Assembly: GCF_022811665.1 (NCBI RefSeq)
Contig: NZ_CP094529.1
Coordinates: forward strand, 2,604,001 to 2,668,000
Source: Chryseobacterium oryzae
GTDB taxonomy: Bacteria > Bacteroidota > Bacteroidia > Flavobacteriales > Weeksellaceae
Reading direction: 5' to 3'
Length of the DNA: 64,000 bases
Shown piece after piece: positions 16,495 through 25,552 of the stretch. Position numbers and translations under genes: made by a program. The notes beneath the pieces are model-generated. The model had not been told where the DNA came from. It was given only the letters and a program-made list of their open reading frames with translations, and searched no databases. Every line of letters begins with the position of its first letter. Position 1 is the first letter of the stretch.

Positions 16495-17244
16495 TTACCA
16501 CGTACAACCCGGGTACGCTCTCTGCATATACTGCAATTCACAAAGGATAAATCCGAAATATTCTGTATGATATCCTGTTCTTGATTTTGGCTGCATGAAA
16601 GGATTTGTAGGGTATTCTAATTTGAAATCCGCAAAATCTTTCTGTGTAATCGCAACAAATTCTTCGTAAAGAGCATCTGAATTCGGAGCAATATTTAAAG
16701 CAACCAAATCATCTTCTCCTTCTGTTTTTGCGAATAAACCTTTGGTATATTCCCAGATATTTTCAATCGCTTTTACCAAACGACTTTTACTCTCCTCTGT
16801 TCCCTGAGCGAAAATCTTCATCCAAGACGCAGCGTGAGTATAGTGATATCTTACTTCTTTTAAAGATTTTTGGGCGATGGCAGAAAGTTCTTCATTGGCA
16901 GAATTTGACAAGGCTTCATACATCAATTTCTGATATACAGCGAAAACGTAAACCTTTAAAATGGTCTGTGCATAATCTTCGTTGGGAAGTTCTGTCCAGT
17001 GTGCGTTTAAGTATTCGTGTTCATATCTTAAAAATGCTAAATCATCTTCACTTTTTCCGTTATCGATCACTCTTGAAGCATAAACATAAAAGTTGTTTGC
17101 CTGACCAAGTTCATCCAACGCAATATTCGTTAATGCAATATCTTCCTCTAAATAAGGACCTTCACCGCACCACGCAGACAAACGCTGTCCCATAATGAAA
17201 CTGTCGTCTGCCAATTTTAATAAATAATTATATAATGGGTTCAT
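16495..17244 (-). CDS. paaC: PaaC, structural subunit of phenylacetyl-CoA epoxidase
   Basis: 249 residues with an all-alpha ferritin-like fold. Recognisable PaaC patterns are LADDSFIMGQRLSAWCGEGPYLEEDIALTNIALDELGQAN near the N-terminus, EVRYHYTHAASWMKIFAQGTEES in the middle and QRAYPGCTW at the C-terminus. PaaC pairs with PaaA as scaffold and has no active diiron centre. It sits between paaB and paaD. Confidence 0.94.
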   Translation of the reverse strand: MNPLYNYLLKLADDSFIMGQRLSAWCGEGPYLEEDIALTNIALDELGQANNFYVYASRVIDNGKSEDDLAFLRYEHEYLNAHWTELPNEDYAQTILKVYVFAVYQKLMYEALSNSANEELSAIAQKSLKEVRYHYTHAASWMKIFAQGTEESKSRLVKAIENIWEYTKGLFAKTEGEDDLVALNIAPNSDALYEEFVAITQKDFADFKLEYPTNPFMQPKSRTGYHTEYFGFILCELQYMQRAYPGCTW

Positions 17245-17249
17245 TGTTT

Positions 17250-17335
17250 AATCAATTTGAAGACCAAAAGATGATAGACTGATAGAAAATAGATTGTAAA
17301 GTCTTTTATCTATTCGTCTATTATCTCCAAAGTCT
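17250..17335. repeat. inverted-repeat spacer between paaB and paaC
   Basis: The segments gatgatagactgatagaaaata and ttttatctattcgtctattatc are approximate reverse complements, forming an imperfect hairpin of the GAT(A/T)xCAGAC class. Confidence 0.45.
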
Positions 17336-17338
17336 TAA

Positions 17339-17620
17339 TTACATATTTTTCACATCGTTTGGAATCTCGTAGAAAGTCGGATGACGGTACAACTTGTCAT
17401 CAGCCGGATCGAAGAATGCTTCTTTATCCACCCCTTCCGAAGTCACGATATATTTACTTGGAACTACCCAAACAGAAGTTCCCTCTTTTCTTCTTGTATA
17501 AACATCTCTTGCGTTCTGCAAAGCCATTTCTGCTGTGGGTGCCTGTACAATTCCTACATGTTTGTGAGATAATCCCGGTTTAGTCTGAATAAACACTTCC
17601 CACATATCTAAATTTGCCAT
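17339..17620 (-). CDS. paaB: PaaB subunit of phenylacetyl-CoA epoxidase
   Basis: 93 residues from MANLDMWEVFIQTKPGLSH, the normal PaaB N-terminus. Sixteen codons further upstream there is another in-frame ATG (17665), but those codons come from the repeat spacer and are not family-like, so the start at 17620 is chosen. Conserved features include HVGIVQAPTAEMALQNARDVYTRR and the C-terminal FYEIPNDVKNM. PaaB is a small bridging subunit of the PaaABC(E) complex. Confidence 0.92.
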   Translation of the reverse strand: MANLDMWEVFIQTKPGLSHKHVGIVQAPTAEMALQNARDVYTRRKEGTSVWVVPSKYIVTSEGVDKEAFFDPADDKLYRHPTFYEIPNDVKNM

Positions 17621-17635
17621 AAATAAAATTAAATT

Positions 17636-17730
17636 TAACAATGTATCAATGTACCAGTTTAACAATAATGAGATTCTTCGTTTTGCTCAGAATAACAATT
17701 GAATTGCTACATTTTTACATCGGTATATTG
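17636..17730. repeat. palindromic spacer repeat between paaA and paaB
   Basis: Starts with caatgtatcaatgtaccag, as in the 8.52 and 11.24 kb spacers. It contains a degenerate core (gattcttcgttttgctcagaa) where the paaY-paaJ spacer has the TTCGACAAGCTCAGCATGAC core, and ends with ttacatcggtatattgttata. Confidence 0.55.
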
Positions 17731-18669
17731 TTATATTGAAATTTTTTCCTGTTTTTCCGCAAAAGCCGCTGCCGCTTCCTTTACCCAAGAATTTTCTCTT
17801 TGAGCTTTTCTTTTGGTTTCGATACGCTTTTTGTTGGCTGGGCCATTTCCTTTTAAGATTTCCATGAATTCATCCCAAGGAAGTTCTCCGAAATCGTAAT
17901 GTTGTCTTTCCTCATTCCATTTCAGATCTTTGTCCGGAATGGTTAATCCTAAGAATTCAGCCTGAGAAACCGTAACGTCAATAAATCTCTGACGAAGGCT
18001 GTCGTTACTTTCTCTTTTCACTCTATAATTCATAGAAATTTTAGAGTTCGGCGAACTGTCGTCATTTGGTCCGAACATCATCAAAGCGGGCCACCAGAAA
18101 CGGTTTAAAGAAGCCTGAGCCATTTCTTTCTGCTGTTTTGTACCACGGCACAATGCCATTAAGATCTCATATCCCTGTCTTTGGTGGAAAGATTCTTCTT
18201 TACAGATTTTCACCATCGCTCTTGAATAAGGGCCATAAGAATTCCCCATCAACATTACCTGATTCATGATTGCTGCTCCATCAACCAACCAACCAATTGC
18301 ACCGATATCTGCCCAACTCAATGTCGGATAATTGAAAATACTTGAATATTTTGCTTTACCTTCCAACATGTCTTCGTAAGTTGCATCTCTGTCTGCTTTA
18401 ATGCTTCCGTCTCCTAAAGTCTCTGTTGCAGAATACAAGTACAAACCGTGACCTGCTTCATCCTGAACTTTAGCCAACAGCGCCATTTTTCTTCTCAGTG
18501 AAGGTGCTCTGGAAATCCAGTTGGCTTCTGGCAACATTCCCACAATTTCAGAATGTGCGTGCTGAGAAATCTGTCGAACCAATAGTTTTCTGTAATCATC
18601 GGGCATTACATCTTTTGGTTCTACTTTATTTTCGTCGTGTACGTATTGTACAAATTTTTCTAAATCCAT
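17731..18669 (-). CDS. paaA: PaaA catalytic subunit of phenylacetyl-CoA epoxidase
   Basis: 312 residues, matching PaaA length. It is a ferritin-like diiron protein: [20 protein letters not shown] supplies Glu/His ligands and [15 protein letters not shown] the second Glu/His set. Together with PaaBC and the reductase PaaE it inserts oxygen into the aromatic ring of phenylacetyl-CoA. It is encoded between paaE and paaB, the usual paa order. Confidence 0.95.
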   Translation of the reverse strand: MDLEKFVQYVHDENKVEPKDVMPDDYRKLLVRQISQHAHSEIVGMLPEANWISRAPSLRRKMALLAKVQDEAGHGLYLYSATETLGDGSIKADRDATYEDMLEGKAKYSSIFNYPTLSWADIGAIGWLVDGAAIMNQVMLMGNSYGPYSRAMVKICKEESFHQRQGYEILMALCRGTKQQKEMAQASLNRFWWPALMMFGPNDDSSPNSKISMNYRVKRESNDSLRQRFIDVTVSQAEFLGLTIPDKDLKWNEERQHYDFGELPWDEFMEILKGNGPANKKRIETKRKAQRENSWVKEAAAAFAEKQEKISI

Positions 18670-18744
18670 TTTCTTGTCTTTTGTAAAATGTAAAAAGTAT
18701 TTATGTATTCATGAATACGTTTTACATTAAATCGTTAATACAAT

Positions 18745-19830
18745 TTAAACATCATAATTAAGCATCACCACATTCGTTGTCGGGTGACATTGACAGGTAA
18801 GAACATAACCTCTGGCTACTTCTTCTTCGGTAAGCGCGTAGTTTTTTTCCATGAAAACTTCACCTTCCAAAACTTCGGCTTTACACGTACAACAAACTCC
18901 TCCTTTACAAGCGAAAGGCACAGGAAGATTGTCTTTCAATGCTTTATCTAAGATACTCTCTTTTTTTGAATTCAAGTGGAACGAATATTCATCATCATCG
19001 ATGATAACCGTTACCATACTTTCGATATTGGCAATAGCTTTGAATTCATCGCTCATTTCCTCCGTATTTTCTTCATCCGGAGCGGTGAAATATTCAAATA
19101 ATACCTGAATTGCCGGTACTTTTTTATCTTTCTTTAAATAATCTGCAATTCCTTTGATCATTTCCGAAGGTCCGCAAATGAAGAATGTTGATTCTTTCAC
19201 ATCAATATCTGCGTACCTTTCGAACAACTGATCTAATTTTTCAGGAGAAATTCTTCCTTCAAAAATCGGATCTTCATGTTTCTCACGGCTTACTAAATAG
19301 ACAACTTTCAGTCTTCCATTAAAAGTTTCAACCAGTTTATCGATTTCAGCTTTTTTCATTACATGATTCATTCTTCTGTTGCTGTAGAACAAATAAGCAT
19401 TTGAATTCGGTTCCTGATAAAGACTTTCCTTAATATTCGATAAAACTGGAGAAATTCCGCTTCCAGCAGCCAAACCAACGTAAGTTTTTACATTTGTTGG
19501 GTGATACGAAGTATTGAAACCTCCCATTGGAGGCATTACTTCAAGGATTTCGTCCATGTGAAGATGTTCGTTGAAATACCCAGAAACCTTTCCGTTTTCG
19601 AGTAATTTTACCAAAACTTCCAGTGTGTTGCTTTTTTCACTCGGAGCATTGCAGATGGAATAAGAACGCCTTTCCTCATTTCCGTTAATCATCATTCGGA
19701 AATTAAGATACTGCCCCTGTTTGAACCTGAATTTATCTTTCAGATCTTCAGGAATTTCAACGGCTACATTTACAGCATCGTTGGTATCTTTCTGAACTTT
19801 TACAGTTTTAAGTTTATAAAATGAATTCAT
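18745..19830 (-). CDS. paaE: PaaE reductase of phenylacetyl-CoA epoxidase
   Basis: 361 residues with three domains. An FAD-binding domain (RRSYSICNAPS at about residues 53-63) is followed by an NAD(P)-binding domain (GLAAGSGISPVLSNIKESL, then TFFICGPSEMI). A C-terminal plant-type ferredoxin domain carries the 2Fe-2S cysteines in PFACKGGVCCTCKAEV plus a late Cys in LTCQCHP. It passes electrons from NADPH to the diiron centre of PaaA. Its start codon directly abuts the paaK stop, with no spacer, so the two are translated from one message. Confidence 0.95.
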   Translation of the reverse strand: MNSFYKLKTVKVQKDTNDAVNVAVEIPEDLKDKFRFKQGQYLNFRMMINGNEERRSYSICNAPSEKSNTLEVLVKLLENGKVSGYFNEHLHMDEILEVMPPMGGFNTSYHPTNVKTYVGLAAGSGISPVLSNIKESLYQEPNSNAYLFYSNRRMNHVMKKAEIDKLVETFNGRLKVVYLVSREKHEDPIFEGRISPEKLDQLFERYADIDVKESTFFICGPSEMIKGIADYLKKDKKVPAIQVLFEYFTAPDEENTEEMSDEFKAIANIESMVTVIIDDDEYSFHLNSKKESILDKALKDNLPVPFACKGGVCCTCKAEVLEGEVFMEKNYALTEEEVARGYVLTCQCHPTTNVVMLNYDV

Positions 19831-21147
19831 TTATTTTTTAAGTATTCTGTTAATTTTTCCGCCTTCGCATTTTGGAAGACTGTCCTGAGCGTGAATTTTA
19901 ACTTTCGTAGTAATTCCTACTCTTTTTTTAATTTCGTTTTCGATGCTTTTCCCAAAGTTTCCGACAAAAATAGCATAATCATCGGTATTAATTTCAAGTT
20001 TTTTTGCTCCTACAAAATCATTATCAATTTCAACATCAATATCGAGTGCCACACACATCTGTTCTTTTTCAATTGGCGTTAAATAATAATTCGGAACCAC
20101 TCCGTCCACATGAGAAAACGCTTCTTCAATCTGGCTTGGATACACATTCACGCCTCTTACAATCAGCATATCATCGGCCCTTCCAAGAATTGGTTTCATT
20201 TTAACCATAGTCCTTTTTCCGCTTTCATCATAATACAGACTTGTGATATCGTTTGTCCAGTAGCGTAAAAGCGGCATGGCTTTCTTCGTTAAAGTTGTAA
20301 TCACCAAAACGCCTTCTTCACCGAATGGAACAGGTTCTTTGGTAACTGGATCTAAAATTTCAGGATAAAAATGATCTTCCCAAATATAAGCTCCACCTTT
20401 TTCCTCAAAATCCTCCATCGAAACTCCCGGACCAATAATTTCGCTTAAACCATAAATATTGGTTGCATGCACGCCCAATCTTTCTTCAATATGTTGTCTG
20501 ATGATTTCCGTCCACGGTTCTGAACCTAAAACGGCATATTTTAAACTGATCTCTTCTGCAGAAATTCCACGTTTTGAAAATTCATCAGCGATTGTAAGAG
20601 CATAAGAAGGCGAACAACAGAGAACTTCCGGCTGAAAATCCATAATTAAATCAACCTGCCTTGATGTCATTCCACCCGAAATAGGAAGAACGCTCATCCC
20701 TAATTTTTCCGCTCCGTAATGAAGTCCGAGCCCACCGGTGAAAATACCATAACCATAAGCATTATGCAACTGCATTCCCGGTTTTGCTCCTGCTGCGTTT
20801 AAAGATCTCGCCACCACTTCACTGAATAAATCGACATCTTCTTTTGCATAGCCTACAACTGTCGGTCTTCCCGTTGTTCCGCTAGAACAGTGAATTCTCT
20901 GAAGTTCATTTTTAGGAACCGTAAACAATCCGAACGGATAATTATCTCTTAAATCTTGCTTGTAAGTAATTGGAAGTTTCGTAATATCTTCAATCGACCT
21001 TATATCTTGTGGAGATATTCCTGATTCATTAAATTTCCTTCTATAAAATTCCGACTTCTCTCCAAGATAGTCTACCAATTTAGCCAATCGCTCAGATTGA
21101 AGCTGTCTCAATTGGTCGAGCTTTAAATATTCAACTGAAAAATCCAT
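19831..21147 (-). CDS. paaK: phenylacetate-CoA ligase
   Basis: 438 residues with the AMP-forming adenylation signature HCSSGTTGRPTVVGY, the second core motif NIYGLSEIIGPGVSME, and RADDMLIVRGVNVYPSQIEE, characteristic of PaaK-type ligases. It activates phenylacetate with ATP and CoA, the first step of the pathway. It is the first gene of the operon. A promoter and operator candidate lies immediately upstream and paaE follows without a gap. Confidence 0.95.
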   Translation of the reverse strand: MDFSVEYLKLDQLRQLQSERLAKLVDYLGEKSEFYRRKFNESGISPQDIRSIEDITKLPITYKQDLRDNYPFGLFTVPKNELQRIHCSSGTTGRPTVVGYAKEDVDLFSEVVARSLNAAGAKPGMQLHNAYGYGIFTGGLGLHYGAEKLGMSVLPISGGMTSRQVDLIMDFQPEVLCCSPSYALTIADEFSKRGISAEEISLKYAVLGSEPWTEIIRQHIEERLGVHATNIYGLSEIIGPGVSMEDFEEKGGAYIWEDHFYPEILDPVTKEPVPFGEEGVLVITTLTKKAMPLLRYWTNDITSLYYDESGKRTMVKMKPILGRADDMLIVRGVNVYPSQIEEAFSHVDGVVPNYYLTPIEKEQMCVALDIDVEIDNDFVGAKKLEINTDDYAIFVGNFGKSIENEIKKRVGITTKVKIHAQDSLPKCEGGKINRILKK

Positions 21148-21159
21148 ATAATTAACTAA

Positions 21160-21173
21160 CTAACATTTGTTAG
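21160..21173. promoter_or_regulatory. operator-like palindrome upstream of paaK
   Basis: CTAACA-TT-TGTTAG, a perfect 6-bp inverted repeat with a 2-nt centre. It extends to 7 of 8 matching positions per arm and lies between the -7 box and the start codon, about where transcription should begin. Position and symmetry fit a TetR-type repressor such as PaaR, but no such regulator gene is in the window. Confidence 0.55.
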
Positions 21174-21176
21174 GTG

Positions 21177-21207
21177 TAAAATTAAAAAGATTTTTTAATC
21201 TGACAAA
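21177..21207 (-). promoter_or_regulatory. Bacteroidota-type promoter of the paa operon
   Basis: On the minus strand, TTTG (21204-21207) is followed after exactly 19 nt by TAATTTTA (21177-21184), close to the TTTG-N19-TAnnTTTG consensus for the primary sigma factor of Bacteroidota. Confidence 0.65.
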
Positions 21208-21248
21208 TTTTTTATGATTTTTATCATAGATTTTTGAATATTAGCTAA

Positions 21249-22601
21249 TTAATGATTGGAGCTCACCTTGTTAACTTTCAAAATTTCAGGTCTTTCAGAA
21301 TCATTAGATATTTTTCCTGTCTTTGCAAACTCTGCCCATAAAGCACGAATTTTTTTCCCTGAAAGATGAATATTGCTCCAAGGAGTATCTTTAAGAAGCA
21401 CTGAATTCTTCCAAGCAGATTCATTAGAAAAAATAAGAGGCAAATCTACACAGTGCGAAGCTCCAATACTGTGATTTTGGGTAATTGAACTCAAAACAAA
21501 TTGATAAACATTACCTCCGCCACTAGCCAGATTTTCAGCAAAATTATTAATAGGATTTGCGTAAATTGAATTGGTAGTTACACTTACCATTTTATCCAAA
21601 ATTTTCTTATGAAGATAAGTGTAAAAGCCTTTTTCTGCTGTTTTAATGTAAAATGCTGTTTCGTCTTGATTATATCCAACCAAAACATCATATTTTGAAG
21701 CATTTTTTTTCCATAAATCTACACTTTCCTCTTCTGTACACAATGGAGGAAAACCATACTGACTACAGAAAGGCATCGCAGTTTTTAAGCCATATTTTCT
21801 AAATGACGGCAAATAACTATCATATTTTTCCACCATGGTTAGAGGATCTTTTTCATCTTTCAAAAAATCTGTATTCTGAAAAAATTCCTGTGACATTTTC
21901 TGTCTTTTTTTTCTGAAACCAAGCGGAGCACTTTGAATAATTGCCCGATGAAACAAACCTTTAACGCCTTCAGAAATCATAAGATGAGCAATAGCATCTC
22001 CACCGGAAGACTGCCCGAAAAGTGTAACATTATCTTTATCTCCTCCAAAATTTGAAATATGGGCTTGAATCCATTTCAATGCTTCAATGATATCAAACAA
22101 ACCTAAATTTGCAGGTCGGTCTTCAGTTCCGCCCAAGAAACCAAAAAGACCTAACCGATAGGAAACAGAAACCACCATAACGTGTTGTTCTTTCACCCAA
22201 ACCGAAGGATCAGAAGTTGGCAAATTCCCACATCCTACTTCATAAGAACCACCGTGGATCCAAACAATTACAGGCAATTTATCTTCTGTGGATACATTTT
22301 CGGGGCGGGTAATGGTGAGATATTGAGGCGATTCGTCAGGTTGAAAGTCATCTATATTGGTTTTCTGAATTAAGCGGTCTAAAAAAGGGCTTACTTTTTG
22401 AGGACAAACCGGAGTTTTATGTAAAAGCTGTTCCGGATTGTTATCTTTCTGGGGAACAGGCATTTTGAACCTTTCGGAACGTGCGTAACGAATATTTTTA
22501 ATTTTTAAAACATGATCTTCCTGAAAGGCAAGAATGTTCCCAAGAGAAGTATGAAATGTATAAACACTGTTTGGATGGTCTTTCATATAAAATACTTTCA
22601 A
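21249..22601 (-). CDS. type-B carboxylesterase (para-nitrobenzyl esterase family)
   Basis: 450 residues. It has the oxyanion-hole HGGSYEVGCG, the nucleophile elbow TLFGQSSGGDAIAHL, the acid in NQDETAFY and a His in SHCVDLPLIF. It lacks a clear signal peptide and is somewhat shorter than the 490-540 residues usual for the family, with a truncated C-terminal part. It hydrolyses carboxyl esters of unknown identity. It is the next minus-strand gene upstream of the paa promoter but is separated from the operon by that promoter and lies close (23 bp) to the phosphodiesterase gene. Confidence 0.85.
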   Translation of the reverse strand: MKVFYMKDHPNSVYTFHTSLGNILAFQEDHVLKIKNIRYARSERFKMPVPQKDNNPEQLLHKTPVCPQKVSPFLDRLIQKTNIDDFQPDESPQYLTITRPENVSTEDKLPVIVWIHGGSYEVGCGNLPTSDPSVWVKEQHVMVVSVSYRLGLFGFLGGTEDRPANLGLFDIIEALKWIQAHISNFGGDKDNVTLFGQSSGGDAIAHLMISEGVKGLFHRAIIQSAPLGFRKKRQKMSQEFFQNTDFLKDEKDPLTMVEKYDSYLPSFRKYGLKTAMPFCSQYGFPPLCTEEESVDLWKKNASKYDVLVGYNQDETAFYIKTAEKGFYTYLHKKILDKMVSVTTNSIYANPINNFAENLASGGGNVYQFVLSSITQNHSIGASHCVDLPLIFSNESAWKNSVLLKDTPWSNIHLSGKKIRALWAEFAKTGKISNDSERPEILKVNKVSSNH

Positions 22602-22624
22602 CTATAAATATCGTTTACTGTTCA

Positions 22625-23899
22625 TTAGCGTAAAATTTTCTTTATATGACGTAATTTTCCGTCAATAGGCTGTTCAATTTTCAAACCAAGAATTTCTGCA
22701 ACTACGGGATAGACATTTACGTTCTCAAATTCATCAATAACTGTATTATTTTTGAACTGATTTCCCCATGCAAAAAAAGTGGCTTTCATTTCCGGAACAG
22801 ACCTAGGATCGTAACCATGTTTTCCAACAGATGTTTTTTTGCCTTTTTCAAGAAATATTTCTGGTGCTTTAGGAACTAAAACTATTTGCCCGATTCTCCC
22901 AAATCGGTCATCTTTTGTTCGGAAATGAAGATACTTGGGTAGTTTTTTATCCAAATACACTTCGTAACTCTCTGTTTTATTTGCTTTTAAATACTTATAC
23001 GTACTTTTTACCTCATCAGAATTTTTAACATATACTCTTAATAAAGTCTGAGAATTATAGATATCGAATTTACCTTTATCCAGAAGAATATCAGGAATTT
23101 CGAGTGGTTTATCGCCGTTCACTTTAATCATTCCGTGGTCGGACAGAAATATAAAGTTCACATTTTTCAAACCTAACTGATTAACTTTTTGTACCAGTTC
23201 ACCTATTGCATCATCAACCAGATGCACTGCTCTTTCAGTTTCCTTGGAATCTGGACCGAAATGATGCCCCGCAGCATCTACATCCGGAAAATACAGTGCA
23301 ATAAAATGGGGTCTTTGTTCCTCCGGAAGCTGAAGCCATTTAATTACTTTAGTTACTTTTTCTGAAGGTGAAAATTTTTCATGATACGGATAATAATAGC
23401 TAGGTCTTATTCCACCCGCATTACTTGCTGAACCTACCCATTGTAAAGATGCAGATAAAGTTCCCTGCTTTTCTGCCAGTGCCCAAAGCGGAACTCCACC
23501 GTACCAACTTCCGTCTTCGGCGTTCTCTTTTTTATTCATGGCATACCCTTCTTTTCTTTTGTAATCATAAAAATAATTATCGATTAAACCATGATGGGAA
23601 GGATAAAGCCCGGTAATTAAACTCCAATGATTGGGAAATGTAATACTAGGAAAACTCGGAAGCATTGCCTTTGCCTGAACTCCTCCGTTTGCATATTTTA
23701 TAAGATTCTGAGCATTGTATTTCTTTGCGTAATCGTATCGAAATCCGTCTGTGGAAATCATAATCACATACGGTTTTTGCATTGCTTCAGCACTATTGTA
23801 GCGGTTTGGAACAATGATTTGAGCGGTATCTGAAGGAATATTCTGTGCAGAAAATAATTGACAAATAAACAGACTGAAAACTATAAGAAAGTATTGCAT
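22625..23899 (-). CDS. ectonucleotide pyrophosphatase/phosphodiesterase-like alkaline phosphatase superfamily enzyme
   Basis: 424 residues with a signal peptide (about 1-19, ending LFSAQ). The motifs follow the NPP family: ISTDGFRYDYAKKY (first metal ligand), PSITFPNHWSLITGLYPSHHG (Thr nucleophile), YFPDVDAAGHHFGP and FLSDHGM (metal-binding Asp/His), and a late GKHGYDP. It should be a secreted, zinc-dependent phosphodiesterase acting on nucleotides or phospho-diesters. It is followed closely by the carboxylesterase gene, so the two may be cotranscribed. Confidence 0.9.
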   Translation of the reverse strand: MQYFLIVFSLFICQLFSAQNIPSDTAQIIVPNRYNSAEAMQKPYVIMISTDGFRYDYAKKYNAQNLIKYANGGVQAKAMLPSFPSITFPNHWSLITGLYPSHHGLIDNYFYDYKRKEGYAMNKKENAEDGSWYGGVPLWALAEKQGTLSASLQWVGSASNAGGIRPSYYYPYHEKFSPSEKVTKVIKWLQLPEEQRPHFIALYFPDVDAAGHHFGPDSKETERAVHLVDDAIGELVQKVNQLGLKNVNFIFLSDHGMIKVNGDKPLEIPDILLDKGKFDIYNSQTLLRVYVKNSDEVKSTYKYLKANKTESYEVYLDKKLPKYLHFRTKDDRFGRIGQIVLVPKAPEIFLEKGKKTSVGKHGYDPRSVPEMKATFFAWGNQFKNNTVIDEFENVNVYPVVAEILGLKIEQPIDGKLRHIKKILR

Positions 23900-23930
23900 T
23901 GAGGAGAATTTTTAAGAGATTTACTCATCT

Positions 23931-25112
23931 TTAGACTGCAAAATTACTAATCTCTTGTTCAAAACAATCTTTAAAATAACAAAAGTTGGTTTTATGTGCT
24001 AAATTTTTAAACTTGGTCTGCACTTCGATAGTTTCTTTATTTTGTGTAAGTTTAAGACATGTTTGATAATATAATAATGAGTAGTAATTTTTCCAGCCTA
24101 CTCCAATATTTTCGAGATTTACAGACTGAAGATAATCTGAACTTATTCTATATTTTCCCATTTTTTCATAGGCAACGGCACAGAGAATTTTCCAGACTTC
24201 ATCATGGGTAATTTTGCGGTCTTCCGGAACATAAAACTGGTCTTGATATTGTTGAAAAGTCTGATTTTTGATGAGGAATTCTATTTCTTTAATTCTGTTT
24301 GTAAAAATGAGCAATTCTAAAACAGAATATTCAAAACTACAAACCAATTTTTCAGAGGCTGAAATGTAATGAATCCTCCATTTCTTCATTTCCAAAAATG
24401 TTTTTTTGAATCCTTTTTCATCACCTATACAATCTGCGTATAATAATTCCACTCCAAATTTTAGTCCTGCCGGAATTACATGAATATTTTTCTGAATTTC
24501 TGTATTTTTAATCTGTTGGAAATACATCTTCATCAATTCATGATTCTGCTGCAAAAACGCACTTAAAAATAAAAATCCATACGCAAAAATTTTTCCTTCA
24601 TTGCCATTATTATATTTCAGATAATGTAGAAAATACTGATCGTAAACTGTTCCTAAAAGATCGCGCATTGGATGATGTTCAAGAAAAAACTTTCTAGCCA
24701 TCGGATAAGACAGTAAATACTGATGTACATTTGCCAGCAATTCCGGGCTTTCAGAAATATTCAAACAAAGTTCTTCGCTTTTGCGCCAATAATCTTTAGA
24801 AGTGTCATCTTCTCTGAAAAATTCTTTCAAATCTTTATTAGAAAAAGAGTCTAAAAACCCAGAAAAATCTCTGTAACCACAAAACTTAGCCAATTTATTA
24901 ACCACATAATCACTGGTCTGAGAATCTGATTTTATAAGACCAAAAAAACGCCTGATGGTCTGTGCACTGATGCTGAAACCTGTCTCTTTGGCAATTCGCT
25001 CCGAAAGCAAAGCACAGTCTGTCGCCGTTGAAATCTGCTTTCCAAAGTTTTGAATAATAACTTTTTTCAAATGCCGGATTGCATCAATATACAGTGTAGA
25101 GTTTTTGTTCAT
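23931..25112 (-). CDS. putative cytoplasmic regulator with N-terminal HTH-like region
   Basis: 393 residues from MNKNSTLYIDAIRHLKK. An upstream in-frame ATG (25166) would add 18 hydrophobic residues that do not look native, so the start at 25112 is preferred. Residues about 25-80 (LSERIAKETGFSISAQTIRRFFGL, then VVNKLAKFCGYRDFSGFL) look like a DNA-binding helix-turn-helix of a type common in Bacteroidota. The remainder is all-helical and TPR-like, ending near a Cys/Phe-rich tail. Function unknown; a transcriptional regulator is the best guess. It precedes the phosphodiesterase gene on the same strand. Confidence 0.6.
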   Translation of the reverse strand: MNKNSTLYIDAIRHLKKVIIQNFGKQISTATDCALLSERIAKETGFSISAQTIRRFFGLIKSDSQTSDYVVNKLAKFCGYRDFSGFLDSFSNKDLKEFFREDDTSKDYWRKSEELCLNISESPELLANVHQYLLSYPMARKFFLEHHPMRDLLGTVYDQYFLHYLKYNNGNEGKIFAYGFLFLSAFLQQNHELMKMYFQQIKNTEIQKNIHVIPAGLKFGVELLYADCIGDEKGFKKTFLEMKKWRIHYISASEKLVCSFEYSVLELLIFTNRIKEIEFLIKNQTFQQYQDQFYVPEDRKITHDEVWKILCAVAYEKMGKYRISSDYLQSVNLENIGVGWKNYYSLLYYQTCLKLTQNKETIEVQTKFKNLAHKTNFCYFKDCFEQEISNFAV

Positions 25113-25552
25113 TAAAGAAATGGTTATTAAATTTTTAAGACAATGAGATAAAACAAAAATAACCAATCATCCTTGAAATTGTACAAAATTGTACACAACA
25201 TAACAGAAATTCTTGAATTATTTTTGAGAGTTATAACTATGCTAAATGTATAAAAAGGAAGCAAAATCCGATTACGGAAAACCGTAATTATCGATAACCT
25301 TTTTATGTTATTTTAGTAGTTTTTTTCACTCGGACATGGTTTGTCTAGGTGAGTGAGTAGATTTGTGAAAAAAAAATTAAAATTTAGAATATTAACCATT
25401 CATCAGCATTAAAAACCTTAAATATAACATGTAATTCGATGAAACATTTACAAATATAGAGTATAAATTTATAAAATATATAATTTTAATTTGAATAGAG
25501 ATATACAATATTCTAAAAATTTTATAATGTAAAATAATTTTAAGACAAAAAA
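25113..25552. other. 440-bp very AT-rich intergenic region with palindromes, upstream of dynamin operon
   Basis: No ORF. It contains a perfect hairpin ATTACGG-AAAA-CCGTAAT at 25271-25288, followed by tatcgataacc, and an imperfect stem CACTCGGACA / TGTCTAGGTGAGTG around 25328-25356. It must hold the divergent promoters of the regulator gene and the four-gene operon, but no convincing TTTG/TAnnTTTG pair was found for the operon. Confidence 0.5.

Noticed and set aside
17621-17665. Extended start for PaaB at 17665
   Set aside because: The extra 15 codons lie in a repeat spacer and are not PaaB-like; MANLDMWEVF at 17620 is the family N-terminus.
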